The notes: generated from the sequence alone by a model not told the origin. A stretch of 64,000 nucleotides of DNA from JAGQSZ01 sp049647585 (GCA_049647585.1 JBARXY010000029.1:1-64000); one strand, 5' to 3'; numbered from the stretch's first letter, positions 25,021 to 33,624 are shown. Translations and numbers: made by a program.

Positions 25021-25048
25021 GATCGCCTACTCCGGATTGCCTACTCCG
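25021..25048. repeat. 2 x 14-bp tandem duplication over a stop codon
   Basis: GATCGCCTACTCCG is followed directly by GATTGCCTACTCCG. On the minus strand the TAG in the gene-proximal copy is the stop of the GGDEF-like gene. Confidence 0.95.
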
Positions 25049-25844
25049 AGATGGCGACCTCTATACGGTCCTGTTGCCACTCCCTGGCCGACACGAGTGC
25101 CTCGTTGGCCTGGGAGAGCAGGTCGTCGGTCGAGAACGCATGCGCCGGGTAGCAGGCAACTCCGGCCCACATCGTGTGGTTGCCGAACCTGCTGACCAGG
25201 TTGCGCCGAACGCGTTCGACGGTCCAAACCGCGCCGTTTTCGGGGGTGTCCTCGAGGATGATCGCGAAGGTGCCGTCGGTTAGGCGGCATGCCGTGTCCG
25301 CATCGCGGATCGTCTGGCGGATCGACTCTGCGGCTCGTGCAGGCGGAACTGGGGTAAGTGACGAGGCGGGTCCCTCGTTCACCTCGAGAAGTGCGATCGC
25401 GACTGGACGAAGATGACGCCGGGCCGCCGCAATACGCGCGTCGAGGGCAACACGGAAATAGGCCTCGGAGTAGAGCTGGGACTCCGGATCTGTCAGCGCA
25501 GAACGCTCCTCGGGGGGAGAGGAGAGTTCTGCGCGAAGGGTCTTGAGTTCTGACTCAAGTGAGCTGATTCGATCGTTAGCCAGCGTGAGTTGCTGGTCGT
25601 CGCGTTCTTCGGTGACGGAGGCTTGACTGCCGCTGGCCTCAACGGCCGAAGTGGACATCGAAGCCGTAGCGCCGTTTCCTGAGCCGCTATGAACCACGTC
25701 GTTCTGCGCAGAGATGACCGCAGATGTGGCAAGTCCGACCAATCCGGCGAACAGGCCGATGGTTGAGCCGTCAACGAGGAGTGCGACCACGCCGAGGATG
25801 GCGGAGATGATTCCGATCAGGAGTGCGATTGCTCGATTGTTCAA
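25041..25844 (-). CDS. Membrane protein with degenerate GGDEF-like domain
   Basis: 267 aa. The N-terminus has two hydrophobic helices (AIALLIGIISAILGVVALLV and TIGLFAGLVGLATSAVI). A Ser/Gly-rich linker and a coiled coil (DDQQLTLANDRISSLESELKTLRAEL) follow, then a domain laid out like a diguanylate cyclase: LYSEAYFRVALDARIAAARRHLRPVAIALLEV, later FAIILEDT and ending ANEALVSAREWQQDRIEV. The GG(D/E)EF signature position reads LTDGTFAI, so catalytic activity is not expected. It could be a c-di-GMP or GTP sensor, or a purely structural regulator. The gene is alone on its strand, with a 758-bp gene-free region upstream. Confidence 0.7.
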   Translation of the reverse strand: MNNRAIALLIGIISAILGVVALLVDGSTIGLFAGLVGLATSAVISAQNDVVHSGSGNGATASMSTSAVEASGSQASVTEERDDQQLTLANDRISSLESELKTLRAELSSPPEERSALTDPESQLYSEAYFRVALDARIAAARRHLRPVAIALLEVNEGPASSLTPVPPARAAESIRQTIRDADTACRLTDGTFAIILEDTPENGAVWTVERVRRNLVSRFGNHTMWAGVACYPAHAFSTDDLLSQANEALVSAREWQQDRIEVAISE

Positions 25845-25990
25845 GGTCTACCCCTTGGCGCTCTTGCGGAATCTCCGCGGCGAATTGCTTTGGTGTCCAC
25901 ACAACGCTAGCGGCGGCTGTTGGTTTCAAACGATATTTCGCATCGCAACGTTCTTGGGCTCGTTGCCGAGGGCTCGGCCTCTCGCGTGGT

Positions 25991-26018
25991 CCCCGAGGAC
26001 AGGACCCCGAGGACAGGA
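25991..26018. repeat. Perfect 2 x 14-bp tandem duplication
   Basis: CCCCGAGGACAGGA at 25991-26004 and 26005-26018, inside the gene-free region. Confidence 0.93.
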
Positions 26019-26337
26019 CCCTACCGAGTCGAGTCGCTTCAGGCGCCGCTGGGTCAGAGCTCCTCGGTCACAGGACAGAACCCTGCCTGGGTCGACTGGT
26101 CTAGGCGCCGTCAATGCCCGGTTGGAGCGAACCCGAAAATCCACGGATCAATGGCCAGATGTGGCCCTTGACAGCCCCCTACCCGGCAGGCTCTCCGGGT
26201 TAGCCTCACCCTTGGGTCCGAGTGACACAGCTGCGGGGCGGAGCGCGGGCCACGAAAGCAGCCAGCACCTGGGAAAGCGCTGGAGGCGATGCGTTTGGAG
26301 GGAGGTGTGATCCCACGCTCCGTTTGCCCCGGCTGTG

Positions 26338-26363
26338 TACCGATGGGGGCGAAACCATCGGTA
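26338..26363. promoter_or_regulatory. 9-bp inverted repeat with GNRA-like loop end
   Basis: TACCGATGG (26338-26346) pairs perfectly with CCATCGGTA (26355-26363) around the 8-nt loop GGGCGAAA. A second stem (GGAG-GTG with CAC-CTCC, one bulge) lies 17 bp upstream at 26301-26321. Either an RNA hairpin or a DNA operator. Confidence 0.55.
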
Positions 26364-26458
26364 GTAGAAGTATCGTCACCTGTCGCGATTTCTTGAATCA
26401 GTTTTCGAGGAATCTTTCCAAATCCCACGTTTCTTGCTGAATCAGCCGTGAAGTAGGA

Positions 26459-26487
26459 CGTTTGTGGTCGAATGACGACCACAAACG
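26459..26487. promoter_or_regulatory. Perfect 12-bp inverted repeat (operator or hairpin)
   Basis: CGTTTGTGGTCG (26459-26470), then AATGA, then CGACCACAAACG (26476-26487), with no mismatch. There is no T-run on either side, so it is not a classical terminator. The 17-bp centre-to-centre spacing suits a dimeric DNA-binding protein. It lies 115 bp upstream of the small membrane protein gene. Confidence 0.7.
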
Positions 26488-26602
26488 CAACAGTTCCGGT
26501 CCTGCCAGTCAGACAAGTGCCTGTGGGCGGCGGGCTGGTCACGGTCAGTCTGGCGGTGCTACGGATTGGGATGATGAAACCGCTTAGAGATGTGGTCGGG
26601 AA

Positions 26603-26875
26603 ATGCTGATGCTTGCGGAAGAGGGAGTTCTCTTCCTGGGTGACGATTTTCTTCCCTGGATCGTGTTGGCGTTCGGGGCGGCAATGGTCGTGGGGAATGT
26701 TCTCGCCATCGTGCGTCCACCGGGCGGTTCGGCGGATTCCGGGGCTGACGGAAGGAAGGCGGGCGACGCGAAGTCCAGCGGACAGCCCGCCAAGCCTCCT
26801 TTGGCTCGGGCCCTGGTGATGATTGGAATTGGTGGAGTCGCTGCGGTGTGGGGACTCGCCAGCCTCATCAGTTGA
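26603..26875 (+). CDS. Small two-helix membrane protein, function unknown
   Basis: 90 aa. The first hydrophobic helix is FLPWIVLAFGAAMVVGNVLAIV. A polar linker of about 25 residues (Gly/Ser/Lys/Ala) follows, then LARALVMIGIGGVAAVWGLASLI as the second helix. The ATG is preceded by CGGGAA. The clear two-helix pattern and good base composition support a real gene, but I recognise no family. It converges on the TAP-like lipoprotein gene. The inverted repeats upstream may regulate it. Confidence 0.62.
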   Translation: MLMLAEEGVLFLGDDFLPWIVLAFGAAMVVGNVLAIVRPPGGSADSGADGRKAGDAKSSGQPAKPPLARALVMIGIGGVAAVWGLASLIS

Positions 26876-26908
26876 TTGTGTCAGCTGAGTGGCATCAATC
26901 GAGACGAG

Positions 26909-28675
26909 TCAGTTCTTGCCGGAGCTCACACAGGACAGCGTTTGAGCCGTAACCAACTTGGCCAGCGCGTCAGTGTCCTGCTCCAGAACGATCCGGTTGA
27001 ACTCCGCCAGCCCCACCTTCTCGATCAGGCCGTCGATGACGCAGTTTGCAAGGTCCTCGGGAAGGCCCGCATCTACGAGCTGTCGGACCACTTCGTCCGA
27101 GAGCCCGCCGAAGCTGATCGAGCTCTTGGCTGCCGGACAGCTCTTGCCGGCCGACGGGAGCTTCAGGTCGACCAGATAGCCGACGACAGCTTTGTTGATG
27201 CAGTCTCCGGCCCGGAGGAACGCCGTATGACCGTCGCCTTCGTAGGTGAGCAACTGCGCTGATTCGAGCGTTGAGGCCATCTCCTGCGCCCAGGAGTACG
27301 GGGTCGCCGGATCGCCCAGCGTGCCGACCACGAGTATCGGGGCCGATCCTGCACCTGTGATCTTGGGGACCGGATTGGATGCCTCAGGCCACCCAAGACA
27401 TCCAAGGCTCGACCAAGCCAGAATGTCGCCGAACGTCGGTGCGACGGCCTTGATTCGCTGAGCATCCGCTTCGGCCTGCTCCAGCGACGGACGCTTACGT
27501 TCATCGGCGCAGCTCACCATCGACTGGGCGTCACTCGAGTTGTCGAACGTTCCGTCGGGCTGTCTGCCGGTCTGGCGGTCCCCCAGCGACAGGAGAAGTT
27601 CGGCTCCGCCATCGTCGATCGAGGCGATCGAAGTGGCGACGGTGCCCCACAGAGACGTGTCGTAGAGAGCGCTGGCGAGTCCCAGGTCGAACAGGTCAAC
27701 CCCGAGTTCTCGGGTCCCGCTCTGGTCGGTCACCTTCACCGGCTTCTTATCCAGCGCCGATCGCGTCTGGGCGATCACCTTGGCTGCATCTGGCCCGATT
27801 GCACAGCTCTTGTCGGCGTTACAGGCAGCTATGAAGTTCTTGAGAGTGTGCTCGAAACCCTCGGCTTGGATCTCGGCCTCCTCAACCGGGTCGCTCACGG
27901 GGCTGACCGAACCGTCGAGTACCAGAGCGCGGGTGTTCTGGGGGTAGAGGGTCGCATAGACCGCTCCGATTGCCGTGCCGTAGGAGAATCCGACGTAGGT
28001 GAGCTTCTTGTCACCCAGCGCTTCACGAATCTGATCGAGGTCAGCCGCGACATCGGCTGTGCTCATATGGGTCAGGAGGTCCCCGGATCGCTTTTTGCAA
28101 CCGTCAAGAAATTCCTTCTGGTCGGCGAGGGCCCGTTTCATCTCTTCGGGGTTGTCCGGGGACAGGTCACCCTTCAGCTGCTCGGCCTTGGTCTTGTCAT
28201 CCAGACAACGCACCGGAGAACTCTCGGCAACTCCGCGGGGGTCGAACGAGACAAGATCGAAATGCTTGGTGAGATCCGCCGGAAACGCGGGTGCTGCTGA
28301 TGCCAGGAAGTCGATTCCGGACCCACCGGGCCCACCGGGATTCAGCACCACGGAGCCGATCCGATCCTTGGCGCCTCCCTTGGACACCTGACGCACCAGA
28401 GCGAGTTCAATCTTCTCGCCGTCAGGCTCGGATGGGTCTAGGGGAACCTGAAGAGTCGAGCACTGGAGCCCCACCGCTGACGCCGCCTTGTCCTGGCATC
28501 GAGTCCACTGCAATTCGCTGTCCGACCCAGGCGACGGCTTTGCCCCGGCGTCGAGTGACGGCCTCTCGTCCGAGGTGAGGGCTGCGGAACTGGAATCGTT
28601 GTCGACCAGCGAGCAGGAGACGGCGAGCATGGCGATGGCAAGTGCCACTACGGGGACGCCTCGACGGGTTCTCAT
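26909..28675 (-). CDS. Secreted lipoprotein alpha/beta hydrolase, TAP-like peptidase
   Basis: The signal MRTRRGVPVVALAIAMLAVSC carries the lipobox LAVSC, so the mature protein is probably lipid-anchored. The hydrolase core shows VVLNPGGPGGSGIDFL (oxyanion loop), FDPRGVAESSPV and the nucleophile motif GFSYGTAIG. The C-terminal TAP-like part has VGTLGDPATPYSWAQ (Asp) and YEGDGHTAF (His). This is the family of Streptomyces tripeptidyl aminopeptidases and mycobacterial secreted hydrolases. I chose the ATG directly before the signal over an upstream start. About 588 aa. It is divergent from the asparaginase gene across about 100 bp. Confidence 0.9.
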   Translation of the reverse strand: MRTRRGVPVVALAIAMLAVSCSLVDNDSSSAALTSDERPSLDAGAKPSPGSDSELQWTRCQDKAASAVGLQCSTLQVPLDPSEPDGEKIELALVRQVSKGGAKDRIGSVVLNPGGPGGSGIDFLASAAPAFPADLTKHFDLVSFDPRGVAESSPVRCLDDKTKAEQLKGDLSPDNPEEMKRALADQKEFLDGCKKRSGDLLTHMSTADVAADLDQIREALGDKKLTYVGFSYGTAIGAVYATLYPQNTRALVLDGSVSPVSDPVEEAEIQAEGFEHTLKNFIAACNADKSCAIGPDAAKVIAQTRSALDKKPVKVTDQSGTRELGVDLFDLGLASALYDTSLWGTVATSIASIDDGGAELLLSLGDRQTGRQPDGTFDNSSDAQSMVSCADERKRPSLEQAEADAQRIKAVAPTFGDILAWSSLGCLGWPEASNPVPKITGAGSAPILVVGTLGDPATPYSWAQEMASTLESAQLLTYEGDGHTAFLRAGDCINKAVVGYLVDLKLPSAGKSCPAAKSSISFGGLSDEVVRQLVDAGLPEDLANCVIDGLIEKVGLAEFNRIVLEQDTDALAKLVTAQTLSCVSSGKN

Positions 28676-28776
28676 GACTTGGCAGGCTAGCGAGGGACCG
28701 ACGGGGCTCTGGTCCGGAGACTCATTCGAGCGCGGGTCTCTCTCAGAATGGACCATCCGGGCCTACGATTCGGTGA

Positions 28777-29844
28777 ATGGCGCTGACTTTGATCTCGACC
28801 GGTGGGACGATTGCGTCCACCCGAAATCCTGACGGCTCGGTGTCGGCGTCCCTGAGCGGCGAGGAGTTGCTGGCGGGACTCCCGGAGCGGATTTCCTACC
28901 GGGCGATCGGTGGAGACCCTCTCAGCGGGGATGATCCCGGCGGTCCAACGCTGGACGTTTCAGAAATCCAGGTGATCGACATGTCGGTTCCGGGTAGCTG
29001 GAACCTGTCCACAGAACTCGCACTGTCGATTGCAGACACGGCGCGCTCAGCGATCGAAGGTGGCTCCGAGGGCGTCGTGATCACACATGGAACCGATGTC
29101 CTCGAAGAGACGGCCTGGCTAGCAGAGTTGGTTGTCGGGCGAACGACGACGAAGGGCGCGGTGGTGTTCACCGCCTCGATGCGCCACGCCGATGAGTTCG
29201 GCGGCGACGGACCGAGGAACCTGGTGGACGCACTGCTCCTTGCCGCCGACCCCAGGGCCAGGGGCCGTGGAACGCTCATCTGCCTGAACGGCGAGATTCA
29301 CCACTCCCGATGGGCTACGAAGCAACACACGACCGCGCTGACGTCCTTCGTCTCGCCCGGCAGGGGACCGGTCGGCGAGATGACAATTGTCGGCCCTGCA
29401 TTCCACGCTGCTTCCCCTCATCCGCCGCCCGAAGCCCGAAGGGATGCTGCGGGCCACACGGTCATCGGCGGAGATGTGGCAATCGTCGCCTCGCACTGGG
29501 ACCAGAACCCGGGACTCATTCCTTGGTTGATCGACCAGGGAGTGGCCGGGATCGTCGTGGAAGGCGGCGGAGCCGGAAACATCAACGGCAATCTGGCCGA
29601 CGGAGTGATGCAGGCCCTGTCGGCCGATGTCCCCGTCGTCGTAACCAGCAGGTGCACAACCGGTTCGGTCCAACCCATCTACGGAGGTAAGGGAGGCTTC
29701 GCGACGCTCTTTGGGGCCGGCGCGATCGGGTCCAATGGTTTGAGCGCAGGCAAGGCACGCCTCTCTCTGCAGGTAGCTCTGGGGCTCGACCCTGAAACGA
29801 TTTCGATAGCGGAGTTCTTCGAATTATCAGACCGGGGGGATTGA
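28777..29844 (+). CDS. L-asparaginase
   Basis: Bacterial-type asparaginase of 355 aa, which hydrolyses asparagine to aspartate and ammonia. The two conserved threonine motifs are LISTGGTIAS at residue about 6-13 and VVITHGTDVLEETA at about 105. TASMRHADEFGGDGPRNL is the usual segment that follows. No signal peptide, so probably cytoplasmic. It is followed by kup 73 bp later. A GCTGA/TCAGC stem at 29862-29875 followed by GGGATTTT could be a weak terminator. Confidence 0.92.
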   Translation: MALTLISTGGTIASTRNPDGSVSASLSGEELLAGLPERISYRAIGGDPLSGDDPGGPTLDVSEIQVIDMSVPGSWNLSTELALSIADTARSAIEGGSEGVVITHGTDVLEETAWLAELVVGRTTTKGAVVFTASMRHADEFGGDGPRNLVDALLLAADPRARGRGTLICLNGEIHHSRWATKQHTTALTSFVSPGRGPVGEMTIVGPAFHAASPHPPPEARRDAAGHTVIGGDVAIVASHWDQNPGLIPWLIDQGVAGIVVEGGGAGNINGNLADGVMQALSADVPVVVTSRCTTGSVQPIYGGKGGFATLFGAGAIGSNGLSAGKARLSLQVALGLDPETISIAEFFELSDRGD

Positions 29845-29917
29845 GCCTCTATCATCGCCAAGCTGACTTATCAGCGGGATTTTATGCCAGCCGCTCTGCG
29901 GCAGAACACGGCAGAGA

Positions 29918-31807
29918 GTGACAGCGAGTGTGAGCGGTCAGACAACCTCCAAGCCAGGATTGGCGCCACTCACCCTTGGTGCACTGGGAGTCGTTTACGG
30001 GGATATCGGTACCAGCCCCCTTTACGCGTTCCGTGAGACGTTCGAGGCCCACAACCTGGCTGTGACCGAAGTGAACGTGATCGGCGCGTGTTCACTCGTC
30101 GTCTGGGCGTTGATCCTGATCGTCTCGATCAAGTACCTGCTCTACGTGATGCAGGCCGACAACAAGGGCGAAGGCGGAATTCTTGCGCTGACCTCGATGG
30201 TCGCCCCCAGAAGAGGCGCGGCCATGGCTGGAAGGGTCAAGTGGCTGGTGATTCTGGGCCTGTTCGGCACGGCACTGCTCTACGGCGACGGCGTAATCAC
30301 CCCGGCCATCTCGGTGCTGTCCGCTGTCGAGGGCCTGGGCGTGGTCCAACCAACCCTCAAGACCTTCATCGTGCCGATCTCGGTGGTCATCCTCGTCGGA
30401 CTGTTCGCGGTGCAGAAGAGGGGGACCGGCGCAGTCGGACGGGTGTTTGGGCCCGTGATGATCCTGTGGTTCCTGATCATTGGTGGCCTCGGGCTGTGGA
30501 AGACGGTCGGAGACCTCGAGGTGCTCAAGGCGTTCAATCCGTACTACGGGCTTCGTTACCTGACCCACAACGGCATGAACGGTTTCCTGTCGCTCGGCAG
30601 CGTCTTCCTCGTAGTCACCGGAGGTGAGGCGCTGTACGCCGACATGGGACACTTCGGCCGGGCACCGATCCGAGTGGGCTGGTTCTCGCTGGCGTTGCCG
30701 TGTCTGATGTTGAACTACTTCGGCCAGAGCGCTCTGGTGCTCAGCAACCCAGCCGCCATCGAGAGCCCCTTCTTTCTTCTCGGACCTCACTGGGCCCGAC
30801 CCTTCTTGGTCGGCATCGCGACCCTCGCGGCGATCATCGCCTCCCAGGCGCTCATCTCGGGAGCTTTTTCGATGACGGTCCAAGCGGTCCAGCTCGATTA
30901 TCTGCCACGCCTCGCCATTTCACATACCTCCGCAGCCCATGTCGGTCAGGTCTACGTATCGGTTGTCAACTGGCTGCTCATGGCCGGCAGCATCACTCTG
31001 GTCGTGACATTCGGTAGCTCCGCCAATCTGGCGGCGGCCTACGGGATCGCCGTTACGGGAACAATGGGAATCACGACGCTTCTCATGGCAGCGTTCGTTC
31101 ATTCCAAGTGGAAGTGGGCGCTATGGAAGGTCGTGGCGATCACGGCCCCGATTCTCATAATCGACCTGGCGTTCTTCCTTGCGAACTTGGCCAAGATTCC
31201 CGAGGGCGGCTGGTTCCCGATCATCGTTGCAATAGCAATCATTGCCTTCATGACGACCTGGAGAACCGGACGTCAGCTGCTCGCTGAGCGCATCCGCCGG
31301 GGCGAGGTTCTCATCGATGACTTCCTGGCCGACCTGGACCCGTCGACCGCCAGGGTTCCTGGGACCGCAGTATTCCTGTTCAAGGGTTCCGGGGCGGCTC
31401 CGCCTGCGCTCATTACGAACACCCGTCACAATCATGTGATCCATCAACGGGTCGTCATTCTCTCGATCAGTACCTCTGACGAGCCATACGTCGATCCCGC
31501 CCACCGGGCAGAGGTCGTTGAGTTCGGAGAGGGCTTCTTCCAAGTGACGCTCAACTACGGCTTCTTCGAAGAGCCGGACGTCGAGGCTGCGCTCATGGCC
31601 ATCGACGACAAGAGGCTCCGGCTCCGCGAAGGCGGATTCACCTACTTCCTTGGACGTGAGACAGTCATCGCAGCGCCGATCCATGGAATGGCCGACTGGC
31701 GTGAACGGCTTTTCGCCTTCCAGCTCCGCTCGGCAGCTGGGGCCGCCCGCTTCTTCAGGCTCCCGGCGGGCCGCGTGGTCGAGGTCGGCTCCCAGGTGGA
31801 GATTTGA
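29918..31807 (+). CDS. kup: KUP-family potassium uptake transporter
   Basis: Low-affinity potassium/proton symporter of the inner membrane, 629 aa. The signature GALGVVYGDIGTSPLYAFRETF is at the N-terminus, then YVMQADNKGEGGILALTSM, LLYGDGVITPAISVLSAVEGL, and about twelve transmembrane helices over the first 430 residues. A cytoplasmic C-terminal domain of about 190 residues ends in FFRLPAGRVVEVGSQVEI. I use the first GTG, though a second GTG four codons later is equally possible and neither ribosome site decides. A riboswitch might be expected, but the 73-bp leader is too short to show one. Confidence 0.95.
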   Translation: MTASVSGQTTSKPGLAPLTLGALGVVYGDIGTSPLYAFRETFEAHNLAVTEVNVIGACSLVVWALILIVSIKYLLYVMQADNKGEGGILALTSMVAPRRGAAMAGRVKWLVILGLFGTALLYGDGVITPAISVLSAVEGLGVVQPTLKTFIVPISVVILVGLFAVQKRGTGAVGRVFGPVMILWFLIIGGLGLWKTVGDLEVLKAFNPYYGLRYLTHNGMNGFLSLGSVFLVVTGGEALYADMGHFGRAPIRVGWFSLALPCLMLNYFGQSALVLSNPAAIESPFFLLGPHWARPFLVGIATLAAIIASQALISGAFSMTVQAVQLDYLPRLAISHTSAAHVGQVYVSVVNWLLMAGSITLVVTFGSSANLAAAYGIAVTGTMGITTLLMAAFVHSKWKWALWKVVAITAPILIIDLAFFLANLAKIPEGGWFPIIVAIAIIAFMTTWRTGRQLLAERIRRGEVLIDDFLADLDPSTARVPGTAVFLFKGSGAAPPALITNTRHNHVIHQRVVILSISTSDEPYVDPAHRAEVVEFGEGFFQVTLNYGFFEEPDVEAALMAIDDKRLRLREGGFTYFLGRETVIAAPIHGMADWRERLFAFQLRSAAGAARFFRLPAGRVVEVGSQVEI

Positions 31808-31911
31808 ATCGACCCGGTCATGCTCGTCCTTCCGCCGACGCTCGCTGCGTTGGGACGGGGAGAGGGACGGAGACAGGGACGAGGAGAGGGACAGGGACAG
31901 GGACGAGATTG

Positions 31912-31941
31912 CGGTGAGGTCTCGGTGAGGTTGCGGTGAGC
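31912..31941. repeat. 11-bp tandem repeats over the GMC start codon
   Basis: CGGTGAGGTCT, CGGTGAGGTTG and CGGTGAGCC.. follow each other with 11-bp period. The GTG in the third copy is the start of the GMC oxidoreductase; the GTGs of the first two copies run into a stop after four codons. A GGGACAGGGAC-like purine tract lies just upstream. Confidence 0.85.
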
Positions 31942-33624
31942 CAGTCCCAGAGGGTGGTCATTGTGGGAGCCGGCTCAGCTGGCTGTGTCCTCGCCGCCCG
32001 GTTGAGCGAGAACCGCGATCGGGAAGTGGTCCTCATCGAAGAGGGCGATTGGGCCAATACAGCCGGCGACTCGCGCAGTCGCGGATCGTTGTCATCTGCA
32101 TTTGACCCGGTGACATCGCGGTCCTGGGACCTGATCGATACCGGGGGCCGCAAGATCGGGCTTCGGTCCGGCCGTGTGGTCGGAGGGTCGAGCGCCGTCA
32201 ACGGCTGCTACTTCATACGACCAACCGGTCCGGACCTGATCGAGTGGGCCGGCGTCGCCGGTCCCAGATATTCGACGGCTGGTTTGGCCAGGCACTTCGC
32301 CAAGCTCGAAAGCGACCGGGACTTCGGCGACGACCCCGGTCACGGATCCTCGGGTCCGGTGCCGGTCGAGCGCGACTCCGATCCGCTCCACCCGGTGAGC
32401 GAGGCGTTCAGAGACGCAGCGTTGGCATGGGGCGCCATCTACGAGCCGGACAAAAACGCGCTCGACGATGCAGGCGATCGGACGGCTCCGCGGGTGGCCG
32501 GGGCTTCCGGGCCCCCAGACGGTACGGGTCCGGGCGAGGTGTCAGGCACTTGGGGCACAGTCGGGGCGACAGGTGCAGGGGGAATCGGCCCGGTCCCGTT
32601 CAACTCGAGATCCGGGGTCCGGGCCGATATGGCCACGTGCTACCTGGCTCCGCTCATCGACGTTCGACCCAACCTGAAGGTCATGACGAACGCCCGGACC
32701 ACCCGGGTTCTACTGAAGGGCAGCGCTGCTGTTGGAGTCGAGGTCATCGATCTTGGAGGCCGGTCGGTCGCCATCGGTGCCGACCTGGTCATTCTTGCTG
32801 CCGGCGCGATCGGTTCGCCGGGCCTGCTACTGACATCGGGGATCGGCCCGGCCGACGATGTTCGTAGGTCGGGGGTGGACCCGGTAGTCGACCTTCCCGG
32901 CGTCGGAGCCAACCTGTTCAACCATCCAACGGTCGAACTCAGCTATCAGCCAACGAGTGCAATGCTCGGTGGCAGCGGAACCTCCGACGTAGGAGGTCCC
33001 GGCGATTCGGACGTCGGTCCGAGCTTCATGCAACTCGCCCTACACACCTCGACTGCAACAGGCGGACCGGGTGATTTCGAACTCATGGCTACCCGCCGGC
33101 CCTACGGCGTGGTCACGGGGCAGCGGACCGGGGACACCGCACTTTCGATCAGGACGACCCTGCTGCGACCCTCCGGGCGGGGCACAGTCAGACCCGCGCC
33201 GCTGGCAGGAGGACGGGATCCGGCGACCGAGCTGGTGATCGCCCACCGGCCGACCGCGAACGCCAGCGACCGGCAGGCTCTACGCGCAGCGGTCCGACTC
33301 GGCGACGAGATACTGCGGTCCTCCGCGTTCAGGAAACTGATCGACTTCCGCTCCGGTCCAAGCGCCCAGCAGCTGGCCTCCGACGCGGAGTTGGACGGGT
33401 GGATTCGTGCGAACGCAGGCTTCTCGTTCCACCAAATGGGGACTTGCGCGATGGGGACCGTGGATGACATTGCCGTCGTCGACCCTGAGTTTTTGGTGCG
33501 AGGGGTCGATCGGCTGGCGGTGGTGGACGCCTCGGTCATTCCCGTTGGCCTTTCCCGAGGCCCGGCTGCCGCAGTTGTTGCGTTGGCCGAAGCAGCTGCC
33601 GAAGTCCTCGGCACCGTCGGGTAG
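31936..33624 (+). CDS. GMC-family FAD oxidoreductase, MftG-like
   Basis: 562-aa flavoenzyme. It has the FAD-binding motif VVIVGAGSAGCVLAARLSEN, then GRVVGGSSAVNGCYFIRP, the second FAD motif VILAAGAIGSPGLLLTSGIGP, and the active-site HQMGTCAMG. The C-terminus VVDASVIPVGLSRGPAAAVV with SRGPA recalls MftG, the GMC dehydrogenase tied to mycofactocin, as does the RDFGDDPGHGSSGPVPV stretch. No mycofactocin biosynthesis gene is in the window, so MftG is a tentative call. An insert of about 40 Gly/Pro/Ala-rich residues near 175-215 is longer than usual. Redox partner and alcohol substrate are unknown. Confidence 0.85.
   Translation: MSQSQRVVIVGAGSAGCVLAARLSENRDREVVLIEEGDWANTAGDSRSRGSLSSAFDPVTSRSWDLIDTGGRKIGLRSGRVVGGSSAVNGCYFIRPTGPDLIEWAGVAGPRYSTAGLARHFAKLESDRDFGDDPGHGSSGPVPVERDSDPLHPVSEAFRDAALAWGAIYEPDKNALDDAGDRTAPRVAGASGPPDGTGPGEVSGTWGTVGATGAGGIGPVPFNSRSGVRADMATCYLAPLIDVRPNLKVMTNARTTRVLLKGSAAVGVEVIDLGGRSVAIGADLVILAAGAIGSPGLLLTSGIGPADDVRRSGVDPVVDLPGVGANLFNHPTVELSYQPTSAMLGGSGTSDVGGPGDSDVGPSFMQLALHTSTATGGPGDFELMATRRPYGVVTGQRTGDTALSIRTTLLRPSGRGTVRPAPLAGGRDPATELVIAHRPTANASDRQALRAAVRLGDEILRSSAFRKLIDFRSGPSAQQLASDAELDGWIRANAGFSFHQMGTCAMGTVDDIAVVDPEFLVRGVDRLAVVDASVIPVGLSRGPAAAVVALAEAAAEVLGTVG

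Larger units (their letters stand above)
25845..26602. other. 758-bp gene-free region rich in inverted repeats
   Basis: No frame here has a credible start or protein-like composition. It separates the divergent GGDEF-like and small membrane protein genes. It contains a 2 x 14-bp tandem repeat (CCCCGAGGACAGGA at 25991 and 26005) and a cluster of possible stems at about 26182-26201, 26301-26321 and 26338-26363. A perfect 12-bp inverted repeat lies at 26459-26487. The spacing of stems would fit a structured RNA or a large regulatory region. I could not match it to a known riboswitch. Confidence 0.65.

Noticed and set aside
25714..26310. 198-residue frame running from the GGDEF-like gene into the gene-free region
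   Set aside because: Starts inside an antisense gene, has no ribosome site, and its composition is Arg/Pro/Ser-rich like noise.
26260..26400. c-di-GMP or c-di-AMP riboswitch in the gene-free region
   Set aside because: ACCGATGG and GCGAAA recall parts of such riboswitches, but the core joining sequences (for example GCAAAGCC, or GGGGTGAAT) are absent.
29845..29917. Potassium- or c-di-AMP-responsive riboswitch before kup
   Set aside because: The 73-bp spacer is too short and shows only one 5-bp stem.
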